Program-made: the position numbers and the translations under genes | In this document: positions 1 through 7,811 of the stretch, piece by piece | Position numbering within the stretch: position 1 is the first letter of the stretch | How the letters are laid out: each line of letters starts with the position of its first letter | The notes under the pieces: generated by a model | Told to the model about the DNA's origin: nothing | The model's database searches: none | Seen by the model: the letters and a program-made list of their open reading frames with translations, nothing else | From: Kangiella sp. | GTDB lineage: Bacteria; Pseudomonadota; Gammaproteobacteria; Enterobacterales; Kangiellaceae | Assembly (NCBI GenBank): GCA_028284185.1 | Contig: JANQSG010000019.1 | Location: forward strand, 1-64,000 | DNA length: 64,000 bases | Direction: 5' to 3'

Positions 1-2
1 AA

Positions 3-107
3 TCCGCAAATGAGCACAAAGAACTAGTAATGAAATGGGCTCAATGCGCATGGGAAGCATGGGCAATTCACCATGATACCATTCGGAGTTGGCTGCCTAA
101 CAAGTAA
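3..107 (+). CDS. Partial cassette protein, C-terminal end only
   Basis: An open frame enters from the left edge and stops at TAA 105-107, giving about 34 residues rich in Trp, Ala and His and ending in WLPNK. An internal ATG at 30 could be a start, but the frame is open to the window edge, so I read it as the tail of a longer protein. Its stop codon lies inside the attC-like site that follows, which is usual for integron cassettes. The family cannot be recognised from so short a piece. Confidence 0.5.
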   Translation, partial: SANEHKELVMKWAQCAWEAWAIHHDTIRSWLPNK

Positions 108-197
108 CTAAAGCGGGACAAATAAAGCTTGGCTTTTGTCACTGCGTTCCATATTTTAGCCAAGCTAATTATTTGCCCCTTAGTTGAGCGTTAAATG
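95..197 (+). repeat. attC-like integron recombination site 1
   Basis: The site opens with GCCTAAC (95-101) and closes with GCGTTAAATGC (188-198), matching the R'' and R' core boxes of attC sites. Between them are long imperfect inverted repeats: AGCTTGGC at 126-133 pairs with GCCAAGCT at 159-166, and 115-125 pairs with TTATTTGCCCC at 169-179 with one mismatch. The layout (core, arm, variable loop, arm, core) is that of a classic attC. The expected crossover is between G190 and T191. This is the best evidence that the left end is a cassette array. Confidence 0.8.
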
Positions 198-199
198 CT

Positions 200-520
200 A
201 TGGACTATGTAGAACCAATAAACGGTGCAAGCATTCAAGACTGGGAAACCTTCCACGATGAATTCCAGAAGAAACTGGGGCTCTTTGAAGGATATGGTAG
301 AAATCTTGATGCATGGATAGATTGCATGTCTGATATATATACAAATGGTGAGTATCAGAGTCTGACAAAACACAATCTAAATGAAGGAGATAAGCTAATA
401 CTAAATGTCCTCAATGTGGAGGTCTGGCGAGAGGTAAGTCCGGAGACATTTGAGGCCTTTATTGATTGTTGCATTGCGGCCAATGCAGTAAGAACGAACT
501 TTTACATGGTCATCAAGTAA
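200..520 (+). CDS. Barstar-like protein (barnase-inhibitor family)
   Basis: The protein has 106 residues. Its N-terminal half has the barstar-fold signature: an ING start, then DWETFHDEF and YGRNLDAWIDCMSD (about residues 13-45), matching the segment by which barstar proteins block RNase active sites. Known barstars are cytoplasmic inhibitors of secreted-type ribonucleases. No barnase-like gene is visible next to it, so it would be an orphan immunity protein or a binder of some other target. It begins just after attC site 1 and fills one cassette. The start at ATG 200 follows the core box by a few bases, so it may rely on upstream transcription. Confidence 0.75.
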   Translation: MDYVEPINGASIQDWETFHDEFQKKLGLFEGYGRNLDAWIDCMSDIYTNGEYQSLTKHNLNEGDKLILNVLNVEVWREVSPETFEAFIDCCIAANAVRTNFYMVIK

Positions 521-545
521 TGCATTTAATGAGGCGTTAGGGCAC
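520..545 (+). repeat. Possible degenerate attC-like site 2 (R' box only)
   Basis: GGCGTTAGGGC (532-542) matches the attC R' consensus and lies exactly between two cassette-sized genes. I cannot find a convincing R'' partner or inverted arm upstream. It could be a collapsed attC, a site whose 5' half lies inside the barstar gene, or chance. Confidence 0.4.
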
Positions 546-560
546 AAGAGTATGCAATGT

Positions 561-1154
561 ATGTCTAAATTTGAATACGCACTTTTCATATCAATAGCTT
601 TGGTATTTATGTCAGGATGTGGAGAGCGAAGAGCTGAAATCAAAAGTAGTAATAATTATTCTAATAACGGAGTTTCATTCCAATACCCAGGGAGTTGGTC
701 AGTCACGGGGGATCTTGAAGATGAGGGCTACAGGTATATTTTTGTAGAGTCGCCTGGCGATGCGATATCAAAAATAGAGATCTATCCTAAAGGAGCCAGC
801 TTTTCTCTTCTAGAGTTCGTTAAATTGGATATAGAAAACCTCAAATCAAACATGCCGAAGATTTTTAGTTTGAAGGGCAATGGTGAAATATCAGAGGCTA
901 TAATGTCTGTTGAAGGTAAAACAATTGCCGGATATAAATATATGTTTAACTTGTCTGTTCTGGGGGTTAACGTTCCCCATGTTTCGGAATTTTATATGTT
1001 TCAATCTGATACAGAAAGCGCTTACATTAATAATCAAGTTGCCGTTGAAGATTTGGATAAAGTTAAAAGCGGGTTTATACAAATTGTTCGTAGTTTTGAA
1101 GTAAAAAATGCCCTAACAAAGCTATCAAATCAACTCCAAAGCCGCAATTTATAG
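561..1154 (+). CDS. Putative lipoprotein of cassette type
   Basis: The protein has 197 residues from ATG 561 (an ATG at 552 would add three). A hydrophobic N-terminus ends in the lipobox MSGC with Cys20, so it should be a lipid-anchored envelope protein. The mature part begins with a Ser/Asn-rich linker, then VSFQYPGSW, which recalls the opening of PsbP/DUF1795-like beta-sheet domains; that link is weak. The last 15 or so residues (NALTKLSNQ and onward) are encoded by the attC-like site 3, so the C-terminus was probably set by cassette formation. Function unknown. Confidence 0.6.
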   Translation: MSKFEYALFISIALVFMSGCGERRAEIKSSNNYSNNGVSFQYPGSWSVTGDLEDEGYRYIFVESPGDAISKIEIYPKGASFSLLEFVKLDIENLKSNMPKIFSLKGNGEISEAIMSVEGKTIAGYKYMFNLSVLGVNVPHVSEFYMFQSDTESAYINNQVAVEDLDKVKSGFIQIVRSFEVKNALTKLSNQLQSRNL

Positions 1155-1166
1155 TGGCGTTAAATG
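1110..1166 (+). repeat. attC-like site 3, overlapping a gene's 3' end
   Basis: GCCCTAAC (1110-1117) and GCGTTAAATG (1157-1166) are good R'' and R' boxes 57 bp apart end to end. Their flanks pair imperfectly: TAAC, then CTAT and AAA, correspond to TTTATAG and GTTA on the far side. The site spans the coding end of the lipoprotein and its stop codon. It is shorter and less palindromic than sites 1 and 4. Confidence 0.6.
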
Positions 1167-1168
1167 TA

Positions 1169-1537
1169 ATGAAGAAACTAATCCCACTTATTCTTTTCTT
1201 TTGCTGTTTGGATAGTCAAGCAACTACATGCATTCCATACAGCCCTGAATTGGGAGAAGAAATATCTATTATCAAAAGTGACAATTCACCTCAGCTTTAC
1301 TTTAAAGCTCCGCTGTCGGCTGGAGGCAGTAATCTACAAACTATGTACTTGAGAGCATTTCACCTAGACAATAATAAAAACGGAACGCAAATGTTTCTAC
1401 CTATAGCTTTCGAAATCGAAGACGACTACGCAAAAGCACAGCTTTGGCTTATGCCAGAATTTGTAAAAGTGAGAATTGAAGCAAAATATGGAGTGAAGCA
1501 ATGTGGCCCGAGGCTATATAAAGATGTTCATATTTAA
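1169..1537 (+). CDS. Small exported protein of unknown function
   Basis: The protein has 122 residues from ATG 1169. A GTG at 1154 would add five, but it lies within the attC core, and 1169 begins a typical signal peptide (MKKLIPLILFFCC, then a likely cut near SQA-TT). The mature part has two Cys residues, near its N-terminus and close to the C-terminus (KQCGP), that could form a disulfide in the periplasm. It is flanked by attC-like sites 3 and 4, so it is a single-gene cassette. I recognise no family. Confidence 0.6.
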   Translation: MKKLIPLILFFCCLDSQATTCIPYSPELGEEISIIKSDNSPQLYFKAPLSAGGSNLQTMYLRAFHLDNNKNGTQMFLPIAFEIEDDYAKAQLWLMPEFVKVRIEAKYGVKQCGPRLYKDVHI

Positions 1538-1600
1538 CAAGGCAAAGCACTTCCACTTTGCTCGGACTGGCTTCGCCAGCCCGTGTTTGCGGCGTTATGT
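1533..1600 (+). repeat. attC-like integron recombination site 4
   Basis: TTTAAC (1533-1538) and GCGTTATG (1592-1599) form the outer core boxes. TAACAAGGCAAAGCAC on the left matches the reverse complement of GTGTTTGCGGCGTTA on the right in most positions, and the centre is a hairpin, CTGG-CTTCG-CCAG (1567-1579). This resembles the approximately 70-bp attC sites of marine gammaproteobacterial integrons. The preceding gene's stop codon lies in the first box. Confidence 0.8.
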
Positions 1601-1618
1601 GTAAATTAGGAATTATAT

Positions 1619-1861
1619 ATGGCATCTGAAAATACTAATAAAAATTCAATATCAAATATGTCTGACCAAGAGTTAGTTCAGGCATATGAGTGTACGGCTG
1701 ACCCAATGGCTATCGAGCAATTAAAAGCCGAGGAACGCCGCAGGAATTCTGATAGAGCATTAAAACAAGCTACCAAATCAAATAAAATTGCTATAGCTTC
1801 TTTAGCGGTGGCAACTTTAAGCTTGATAGTAGCAATTATGGCTTTGGCTAAAGGTAGTTAA
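1619..1861 (+). CDS. Small tail-anchored protein
   Basis: The protein has 80 residues. The N-terminal 55 are polar and charged, with MSDQELVQAYE and a basic, helix-prone stretch (EERRRNSDRALKQ). A single C-terminal transmembrane segment follows (about 57-77, IAIASLAVATLSLIVAIMALA), ending in KGS. This is a tail-anchored layout with the soluble part probably in the cytoplasm. It sits 20 bp after attC-like site 4 as its own cassette. No recognised family. Confidence 0.6.
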   Translation: MASENTNKNSISNMSDQELVQAYECTADPMAIEQLKAEERRRNSDRALKQATKSNKIAIASLAVATLSLIVAIMALAKGS

Positions 1862-1905
1862 ATATAATGCTACTCAAGTTAACCACGCATAATGAAACGT
1901 TGGGC
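1855..1905 (+). repeat. Possible degenerate attC-like site 5
   Basis: AACGTTGGGC (1896-1905) resembles an R' box and lies just before the next small gene. ATAATGC (1864-1870) and GCATAAT (1887-1893) could form a weak stem with one mismatch. No clear R'' box is visible, so this is supported mainly by position. Confidence 0.35.
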
Positions 1906-1911
1906 ACCAAA

Positions 1912-2220
1912 ATGAAAAAATTTGTTTATTTAGTAACAGCCATCCCTATTTTGCTTTTTATACTCTTCGTATACATAGCGAATCTACCGCATGGATTTAG
2001 CATTATGAGTGAACCAAATCATCCATGGTACACTCCTTATACAAGTGCAATTTTTCCTTATTTAGCTATTTTATTTTTTCCGGTAACAATTATATTTGAC
2101 TCTCTAGGAATCGAACCTCTTGGAGTACTATATATGGTTTTCTGTGGAGTTTATGCTTTTTGCCTCTCGTACTTAATTTACTTTTGCGTATATAAAATCA
2201 GAGACAAAAGGAATACCTAA
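1912..2220 (+). CDS. Small integral membrane protein
   Basis: The protein has 102 residues from ATG 1912; an upstream in-frame ATG at 1867 lies inside the presumed recombination site and would add 15 hydrophilic residues. It has three hydrophobic segments (about residues 4-22, 43-63 and 68-92) separated by a loop with NHPWYTPY, and a basic C-terminus (KIRDKRNT), so it is probably an inner-membrane protein with a cytoplasmic tail. No family recognised. The stop codon is part of the following attC-like site. Confidence 0.55.
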   Translation: MKKFVYLVTAIPILLFILFVYIANLPHGFSIMSEPNHPWYTPYTSAIFPYLAILFFPVTIIFDSLGIEPLGVLYMVFCGVYAFCLSYLIYFCVYKIRDKRNT

Positions 2221-2289
2221 CAAATACATCATAGTTTTAGTTATTACATAGCTCAGACTTTCATTAGGGCCAATATTTGAAAGTTATGC
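2216..2289 (+). repeat. Possible attC-like site 6
   Basis: CCTAAC (2216-2221) overlaps the stop codon of the preceding gene, and GTTATGC (2283-2289) could be the R' box 74 bp later. TAACAAATA on the left corresponds to the reverse complement of TATTTGAAAGTTA on the right with a three-base gap. The 3' box lacks the usual GC before GTTA, so this site is less certain than sites 1 and 4. Confidence 0.45.
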
Positions 2290-2324
2290 ATTATAAGAAA
2301 ATTAATTTTGGATAAAAAAGAACT

Positions 2325-2963
2325 TTGAATATAGCATTTAATGTAAACCTTGAATTTTTAGATGAAGCTGAAAAGCAAATCTTTGATATATTATTAAAAC
2401 AACGCTTATCTCATAATGAGCGCTGGTCAAACAAACCTACTTTTATCAAAGTTAAACCTATCTTAAGAATAGGTGGTCTTGTGCTCAGTATATTTGGTGC
2501 AGCACTTTGCATTGCTTCGGTATTAGGGAAGGCTAATTGGAGCCTATTTTCATTAAGACCTGAAATCTATATTATATTCTTTACTATATCTGGAGTGCTT
2601 TTCTACTTTTTACCTCACTGTGAAATAAAAATAGAAGGTTGGGTACGCAATCTTTCCATTAAAAGTTGTAAAAAACTATCTGCAAAAAGCGTAGTAAATG
2701 CAAAAAAACAAGCCCCTTATAAAGCTGAATATAATATCAAAGGCGGTTCTATTTCATACTACCGGGAAAAAGATGGTGAGGTAAACCTGGTTTGGACCAG
2801 GAAGTTAAAAGGAGTCTCTATACAAGGGGATTTTGCAACTATTGTCTTTAAGAAATGGACATCTTTTATACCTAAAATTGTTATTCTTCACGATAATTCT
2901 GAGGTTATTGGAAGATTATTGAATGAACAAAAAATTGAGTGTAAGTTTTTTGATGAAATTTAA
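2325..2963 (+). CDS. Hypothetical two-helix membrane protein
   Basis: The protein has 212 residues with a TTG start at 2325; no ATG or GTG fits upstream of the conserved-looking N-terminus, so the start is uncertain. Two hydrophobic segments (about residues 48-66 and 84-102) form a hairpin. An N-terminal polar region comes before them, and a C-terminal domain of about 105 residues, rich in Lys and beta-prone, follows. The layout resembles small bacterial PH-like or YcxB-type membrane proteins, but I cannot assign it. It is the last gene before the core chromosome and no attC follows it. Confidence 0.55.
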   Translation: MNIAFNVNLEFLDEAEKQIFDILLKQRLSHNERWSNKPTFIKVKPILRIGGLVLSIFGAALCIASVLGKANWSLFSLRPEIYIIFFTISGVLFYFLPHCEIKIEGWVRNLSIKSCKKLSAKSVVNAKKQAPYKAEYNIKGGSISYYREKDGEVNLVWTRKLKGVSIQGDFATIVFKKWTSFIPKIVILHDNSEVIGRLLNEQKIECKFFDEI

Positions 2964-3048
2964 TTCTATATAGTTTGCCATTAAACTCAGCTACCTTTAC
3001 CATTAATTATCTCTATAATAATCCCACTATTTCTTTTTGATCTAAATC

Positions 3049-3942
3049 ATGTCCTGGATCCAGTTAAAATTTGATTATCAAAACCCTGATACCAAAGATA
3101 CAGAAAGCTTAAGCGATTTTCTGATGGCGCTTGGTGCTTTGGCAGTTACTTTTTTGGATGCTGAAGATAAGCCTATTTTAGAACCCAAGCCTGGCGAGAC
3201 ACCACTTTGGGAGCATTTGATCGTGCTGGCTTTATTTGATGCCAATACTGAAACCATCTTATTGGATAAGATTCTAGCCAATAGTGAATTTTCACAGTAT
3301 TTCGGCAAGAATTATCAATGGGAAATTATTCGTGATCAGGATTGGGAACGCTGCTGGATGGATAACTTTAAGCCGATGCAATTTGGGCAGCAGGTGTGGA
3401 TTGTGCCGAGTTGGCATGAATCACCCAATCCTGATGCGGTTAATATCAAGCTGGATCCAGGTTTAGCTTTTGGTACTGGCACCCATCCTACTACTTCATT
3501 ATGTTTAAAATGGCTAGATGGCGCTGATCTAAATGGCAAAACCCTCATTGATTATGGTTGTGGTTCCGGGATCTTAACTTTGGCCGCACTAATGCTTGGT
3601 GCTAACAAGGTCTATGCAGTGGATATTGATCCACAAGCGATTGCCGCCACTCGGGAAAACTTCAAACGCAACAATATTTCGGAAGAACGTTTAGTGTTAG
3701 GCTTGCCCGATCAAGTGAATTTACCGCAAGCAGATCTATTGCTGGCCAATATTTTGGCTGAACCTTTGCGCCAGTTATCAGAATCGATTGCTAATGCCGT
3801 GAAATCCGGCGGTGATCTGGTATTATCAGGCTTGCTTAATGAGCAGGCTAATGAACTCAGCGACATCTATAGCCAATGGTTTGAGATGCAACCTGTAGTT
3901 AATGAAAGCGACTGGGCTCGATTAAGCGGTAAAAAGCGATAA
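3049..3942 (+). CDS. prmA: Ribosomal protein L11 methyltransferase
   Basis: PrmA trimethylates ribosomal protein L11 with S-adenosylmethionine in the cytoplasm. The protein has 297 residues, close to the family norm of about 293. An N-terminal L11-recognition domain (FDYQNPDTKD onward) leads to the linker FGTGTHPTTS near residue 140, followed by the SAM-binding core IDYGCGSGILTLAAL (about 166-180), VDIDPQAI and LLANILAEPL. As in Escherichia coli it lies just upstream of dusB-fis, here with one extra gene between. It is the first core gene to the right of the cassette array. Confidence 0.96.
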   Translation: MSWIQLKFDYQNPDTKDTESLSDFLMALGALAVTFLDAEDKPILEPKPGETPLWEHLIVLALFDANTETILLDKILANSEFSQYFGKNYQWEIIRDQDWERCWMDNFKPMQFGQQVWIVPSWHESPNPDAVNIKLDPGLAFGTGTHPTTSLCLKWLDGADLNGKTLIDYGCGSGILTLAALMLGANKVYAVDIDPQAIAATRENFKRNNISEERLVLGLPDQVNLPQADLLLANILAEPLRQLSESIANAVKSGGDLVLSGLLNEQANELSDIYSQWFEMQPVVNESDWARLSGKKR

Positions 3943-3974
3943 TAAAGTAGCACCATCGAATCAGTAACTAATTA

Positions 3975-4727
3975 ATGAGCGAAACTTTTTTAACCAACTG
4001 CCCGCACTGTAAATCAGTGTTTAAATTGCGCAAAGAGCATCTGGAAATGGCGGAAGGTCATGTGCGTTGTGGTTCTTGCCATTCGCTATTTTTGGCAACC
4101 GATTCGCTGGTCTCAATGGAAAAGGAAACTCAGAAAGCCTCGATGGCAGATGATGTGGAGCAGGCTTCTGATAATTTGATGGGCAAAGCGCTGACAGATT
4201 TAGCTGATGTACCAGAAATTGAGATTGAGACATTAACCGAAACCAGTAAAAAAAGTTTTCCGCTTAAAGGCTTGCTTTACACCTTAACCACCATAATTTT
4301 GTTGCTGTGCCTGTTTTGGTATTTTTATCTATGGCCAAATCGTTTTCAATTGGCGCAAGATCCCGCTTGGCGCCCTGTTCTTAATTCGTCTTGTGCCATT
4401 CTTGGCTGTCAGGTGCCGCCTTTGCAGCGCATTGATCAGTTTGAAGTCAGCGCAATTGAAGTGTCCGCTAAAGTCTCCGGACAGCAAGAGGTCAGCCTGC
4501 TACTAAAAAACACTGCCGATTTTGCCCAACCATTCCCTAAGGTCAGGGTTATTCTAAGCGATATTAAAGGTGGTCAATTCACCACGCCAGTTTTTACTCC
4601 GGCGGAATATCTACCGGAAGTGAACCATAATACCCTCATTCAGCCGAACCAAACGGTGCAAATTGGTTTTAGTTTCCTCAGCGACGATAAAACTTATAGC
4701 GGTTATCAAGTACAGCTGGTTCCTTAG
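3975..4727 (+). CDS. Zinc-ribbon (MJ0042/DUF3426) membrane protein
   Basis: The protein has 250 residues. The N-terminus carries an MJ0042-type zinc ribbon with Cys9, Cys12, Cys32 and Cys35 (CPHC and CGSC). An acidic linker comes next, then one transmembrane helix (about 99-121, LYTLTTIILLLCLFWYFY), then a DUF3426 domain of about 120 residues predicted outside the cytoplasm. Genes of this kind often follow prmA in gammaproteobacteria, and the gap here is only 32 bp, so they are probably co-transcribed. The molecular role is unknown. Confidence 0.85.
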   Translation: MSETFLTNCPHCKSVFKLRKEHLEMAEGHVRCGSCHSLFLATDSLVSMEKETQKASMADDVEQASDNLMGKALTDLADVPEIEIETLTETSKKSFPLKGLLYTLTTIILLLCLFWYFYLWPNRFQLAQDPAWRPVLNSSCAILGCQVPPLQRIDQFEVSAIEVSAKVSGQQEVSLLLKNTADFAQPFPKVRVILSDIKGGQFTTPVFTPAEYLPEVNHNTLIQPNQTVQIGFSFLSDDKTYSGYQVQLVP

Positions 4728-4792
4728 GAGCTTAACGATAAATTTCAGTTGAATGTCAAGTAAAAAATTGACGATTTTTTAAACAGTTTCCA

Positions 4793-4821
4793 TTCAAATC
4801 CGACCAGAAAGAGTGTATGAT
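4793..4821 (+). promoter_or_regulatory. Candidate sigma-70 promoter of dusB-fis
   Basis: TTCAAA (4793-4798, four of six to the -35 consensus) lies 17 bp before TATGAT (4816-4821, five of six to -10). It is followed by the GC-rich stretch CGCGACC. A GC-rich discriminator is typical of stringently controlled promoters such as that of E. coli dusB-fis. Read by eye only. Confidence 0.5.
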
Positions 4822-4888
4822 CGCGACCTCGATTTTTGGCGAATACTAGCCGAGCCTTAAAGAAGATCCATAGAAACCAGGTGAAACC

Positions 4889-5869
4889 ATGCAAATTGGC
4901 CCCTATCAACTCGACAATCCGTTGATTTTAGCGCCAATGGCAGGAGTTACCGATCAGCCATTTCGACAATTGTGTAAACAACTGGGCGCTGGCATGACGG
5001 TATCTGAAATGATTGCTGCAGATCCGAGACTCTGGGCTAGCAAAAAGAGCCGCTTGCGGCGGATTCATCAAGGTGAAATTGGCATTCGCTCGGTACAAAT
5101 TGCCGGTACTGAGCCTGAGATTATGGCTTTGGCCGCGCAGCACAATGTTGAGCATGGTGCCCAGATTATTGATATCAATATGGGTTGTCCAGCCAAGAAA
5201 GTCTGCAAAAAAGCTGCTGGTTCGGCCCTGTTACAGGATCCGGAGCTGGTGGAGCGGATCCTGATAGCGGTGGTCAATGCAGTCACAGTACCTGTGACTT
5301 TAAAAATTCGTACCGGGCAAAATGCAGATAACCGAAATGGTATTCAAATTGCCAAAATTGCTGAACAGGCGGGTATTCAGGCTTTAGCAGTTCATGGCAG
5401 AACCCGTGCCGATAAATTTATGGGCAATGCCGAATTCGATACCATCGCGCAGATTAAACAAGCAGTATCGATACCCATTATTGCCAATGGTGATATTAAT
5501 AGTCCGGAAAAGGCCAAACAGATTTTGCAGCAAACCGGGGCCGATGGCCTAATGATTGGTCGCGCAGCACAAGGCAAACCCTGGATTTTTAGAGAAATAT
5601 GGCATTTCCTGCAAACTAGCAAACATTTAGCAGCACCGAGCTGGCAGGAAATTCAACAGATTTTACTTCAACATCTTGATGGCTTGCATCAACTGTATGG
5701 TGAAGTAATGGGGCCTCGGATAGCCCGTAAGCATGTCTCCTGGTATCTACAAGAGCAAGCAGATGGCAAGGAGTTTCGTCGTCATTTTAATAAAATTGAT
5801 GATGGACAAGCACAAATAGAAACACTTAATCATTACTTTGAACAAAAACAACAGGCTATAGCAGCATGA
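4889..5869 (+). CDS. dusB: tRNA-dihydrouridine synthase B
   Basis: DusB reduces uridine to dihydrouridine in the D-loop of tRNAs, using FMN and NADPH. The protein has 326 residues, near the 321 of E. coli. Visible signatures are the FMN-barrel start LAPMAGVTDQPFR, the catalytic cysteine in NMGCPAKKVCKKAAGSALL (Cys100), VHGRTR, IIANGDI, and GLMIGRAAQGKPWIF near the phosphate-binding end. Its stop overlaps the fis start by four bases, so the two are translationally coupled, the classic gammaproteobacterial arrangement. Confidence 0.96.
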   Translation: MQIGPYQLDNPLILAPMAGVTDQPFRQLCKQLGAGMTVSEMIAADPRLWASKKSRLRRIHQGEIGIRSVQIAGTEPEIMALAAQHNVEHGAQIIDINMGCPAKKVCKKAAGSALLQDPELVERILIAVVNAVTVPVTLKIRTGQNADNRNGIQIAKIAEQAGIQALAVHGRTRADKFMGNAEFDTIAQIKQAVSIPIIANGDINSPEKAKQILQQTGADGLMIGRAAQGKPWIFREIWHFLQTSKHLAAPSWQEIQQILLQHLDGLHQLYGEVMGPRIARKHVSWYLQEQADGKEFRRHFNKIDDGQAQIETLNHYFEQKQQAIAA

Positions 5870-6174
5870 CAATTTTTGACAACACTCAAACGCAAGAATC
5901 TGCAACAGATTCCAACTGCACTTCTAACCCAGCCAATGGTAACAACCAATCAACTTTGCGTGAACACGTTGCCATTTCTATGCAAAACTATTTAAAACAA
6001 ATGAATGGCCAGCCCTTAAACGAAGTTTACGACCTGGTTTTAACTCAGGTAGAAGAACCATTATTGCATGCCATTATGGAGCATACTCGCAATAACCAAA
6101 CCAAAGCAGCAAAAGTTTTAGGTTTAAACCGCGGTACCTTGCGTAAAAAACTAAAGCGCTACAACTTACTGTAA
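5866..6174 (+). CDS. fis: DNA-binding nucleoid protein Fis
   Basis: Fis is a small homodimeric nucleoid protein that bends DNA and activates growth-linked promoters. The protein has 102 residues. The C-terminal two thirds match E. coli Fis closely (NYLKQMNGQ, VEEPLLHAIME, then the helix-turn-helix NRGTLRKKLKRYNLL), while the first 30 residues are Asn/Thr-rich and differ. It starts inside the end of dusB (ATGA overlap), so its expression should follow dusB transcription from the promoter near 4800. Confidence 0.97.
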   Translation: MTIFDNTQTQESATDSNCTSNPANGNNQSTLREHVAISMQNYLKQMNGQPLNEVYDLVLTQVEEPLLHAIMEHTRNNQTKAAKVLGLNRGTLRKKLKRYNLL

Positions 6175-6213
6175 GTCCTTATTTGACAACCCAACAATCT
6201 CTGAGGATTGATT

Positions 6214-7791
6214 ATGCCCAATTTTCGCCCGATCAAACGCGCTCTGATCAGCGTTTCTGATAAAACTGGCGTGGTTGAATTTGCCCAAACTTTGGTGCAA
6301 AAAAACATTGAAATTTTATCTACTGGTGGCACCGCCAGATTATTACGTGATAATGGTCTGACCGTTACCGATGTGTCCGATTACACTGGTTTTCCAGAAA
6401 TGATGGATGGTCGTGTAAAGACTCTACACCCAAAAGTGCATGGCGCCATTTTAGGTCGTCGCGGTATGGATGATACAGTGATGGCTGAGCATAACATTAT
6501 TGGCATCGATCTGGTGGTGGTTAATTTATATCCATTTGAAAGTACTATCGCGCGTGATGATTGCCGCTTGGAAGATGCGATTGAAAATATCGATATTGGC
6601 GGCCCAACCATGGTTCGCTCATCGGCTAAAAATCACCAGGACGTAACCATCGTGGTTGAAAATGAAGATTTTACCGAAGTAGCGCAACAAATTAGCGACA
6701 ATGGTGGCGTGGATATAGCCACTCGTTTTAAACTTGCCGCTAAGGCTTTTGCTCACACAGCTCGTTATGATGCGGCTATTTCTAATTATCTGGGCGTGCA
6801 GGCAGCTGATGATTCCAGTGACTTTTCACCAACCTATTCAGTGCAATACAAAAAAGCACAAGATATGCGTTATGGCGAAAACCCACATCAAAGCGCAGCC
6901 TTTTATGTGGAACATGCTTATAAAGATCAATCCAAAGAAGCCAGTGTTGCAACTGCTACACAAATTCAAGGTAAAGAATTGTCTTTTAACAATGTTGCCG
7001 ATACCGACGCTGCCTTAGAGTGCGTAAAAAGCTTTGAAGAACCAGCTTGTGTCATCGTTAAGCATGCCAATCCTTGCGGTGTGGCAATTGCCGAAAACAT
7101 TGATCTAGCCTATGAACTGGCTTTCCAAACCGATCCAACCTCGGCTTTTGGCGGCATTATTGCTTTTAACCGTGAGTTGGATGGCGCTACTGCCAAGAAA
7201 ATTGTTGAGCGTCAATTCGTTGAAGTAATTATTGCACCAAGTGTTTCAGCTGCGGCTAAAATAGCTGTGGCTGAAAAGAAAAACGTGCGCCTTTTAGAGT
7301 GTGGTCAATGGCAGCAAGCCATCCCAGGTTTGGATTATAAACGCGTGAATGGAGGCCTGTTGTTGCAAGATCGCGATCTGGGTCGAGTATTTGATGAAGA
7401 CTTGCGTATTGTGTCTAAGCGTAAGCCATCGGATGAAGAAATGCGCGATTTGAAATTCTGCTGGAAAGTAGCCAAGTTTGTAAAATCCAATGCCATCGTG
7501 TATGCCCGTAATGGTCAGACTATTGGCGTAGGCGCAGGCCAAATGAGTCGCGTCTATTCAGCCAAAATTGCTGGTATTAAAGCTGCCGATGAAAACTTGG
7601 AAGTGAAAGGTTCAGTCATGGCTTCGGATGCATTCTTCCCGTTTCGTGACGGTATTGATGCCGCTGCTGAAGCTGGCATCACCGCGGTTATCCAGCCCGG
7701 TGGTTCAATCCGCGATGACGAAGTAATTGAAGCCGCCAATGAACATAGCATGGCTATGGTATTCACTGGCATGCGCCACTTTAGACACTGA
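6214..7791 (+). CDS. purH: Bifunctional AICAR transformylase/IMP cyclohydrolase
   Basis: PurH carries out the last two steps of IMP synthesis. I start it at ATG 6214 because GAGGA at 6203-6207 sits at the right distance; a TTG at 6208 is in frame but lacks that spacing. The protein has 525 residues. The N-terminal cyclohydrolase domain has SVSDKTG, STGGTA and [11 protein letters not shown]; the transformylase domain has RYGENPHQ and KHANPCG (about residue 270). It is followed 20 bp later by purD, forming a two-gene purine operon. Confidence 0.97.
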   Translation: MPNFRPIKRALISVSDKTGVVEFAQTLVQKNIEILSTGGTARLLRDNGLTVTDVSDYTGFPEMMDGRVKTLHPKVHGAILGRRGMDDTVMAEHNIIGIDLVVVNLYPFESTIARDDCRLEDAIENIDIGGPTMVRSSAKNHQDVTIVVENEDFTEVAQQISDNGGVDIATRFKLAAKAFAHTARYDAAISNYLGVQAADDSSDFSPTYSVQYKKAQDMRYGENPHQSAAFYVEHAYKDQSKEASVATATQIQGKELSFNNVADTDAALECVKSFEEPACVIVKHANPCGVAIAENIDLAYELAFQTDPTSAFGGIIAFNRELDGATAKKIVERQFVEVIIAPSVSAAAKIAVAEKKNVRLLECGQWQQAIPGLDYKRVNGGLLLQDRDLGRVFDEDLRIVSKRKPSDEEMRDLKFCWKVAKFVKSNAIVYARNGQTIGVGAGQMSRVYSAKIAGIKAADENLEVKGSVMASDAFFPFRDGIDAAAEAGITAVIQPGGSIRDDEVIEAANEHSMAMVFTGMRHFRH

Positions 7792-7811
7792 TTTGATTAG
7801 GAGCTTTGACA

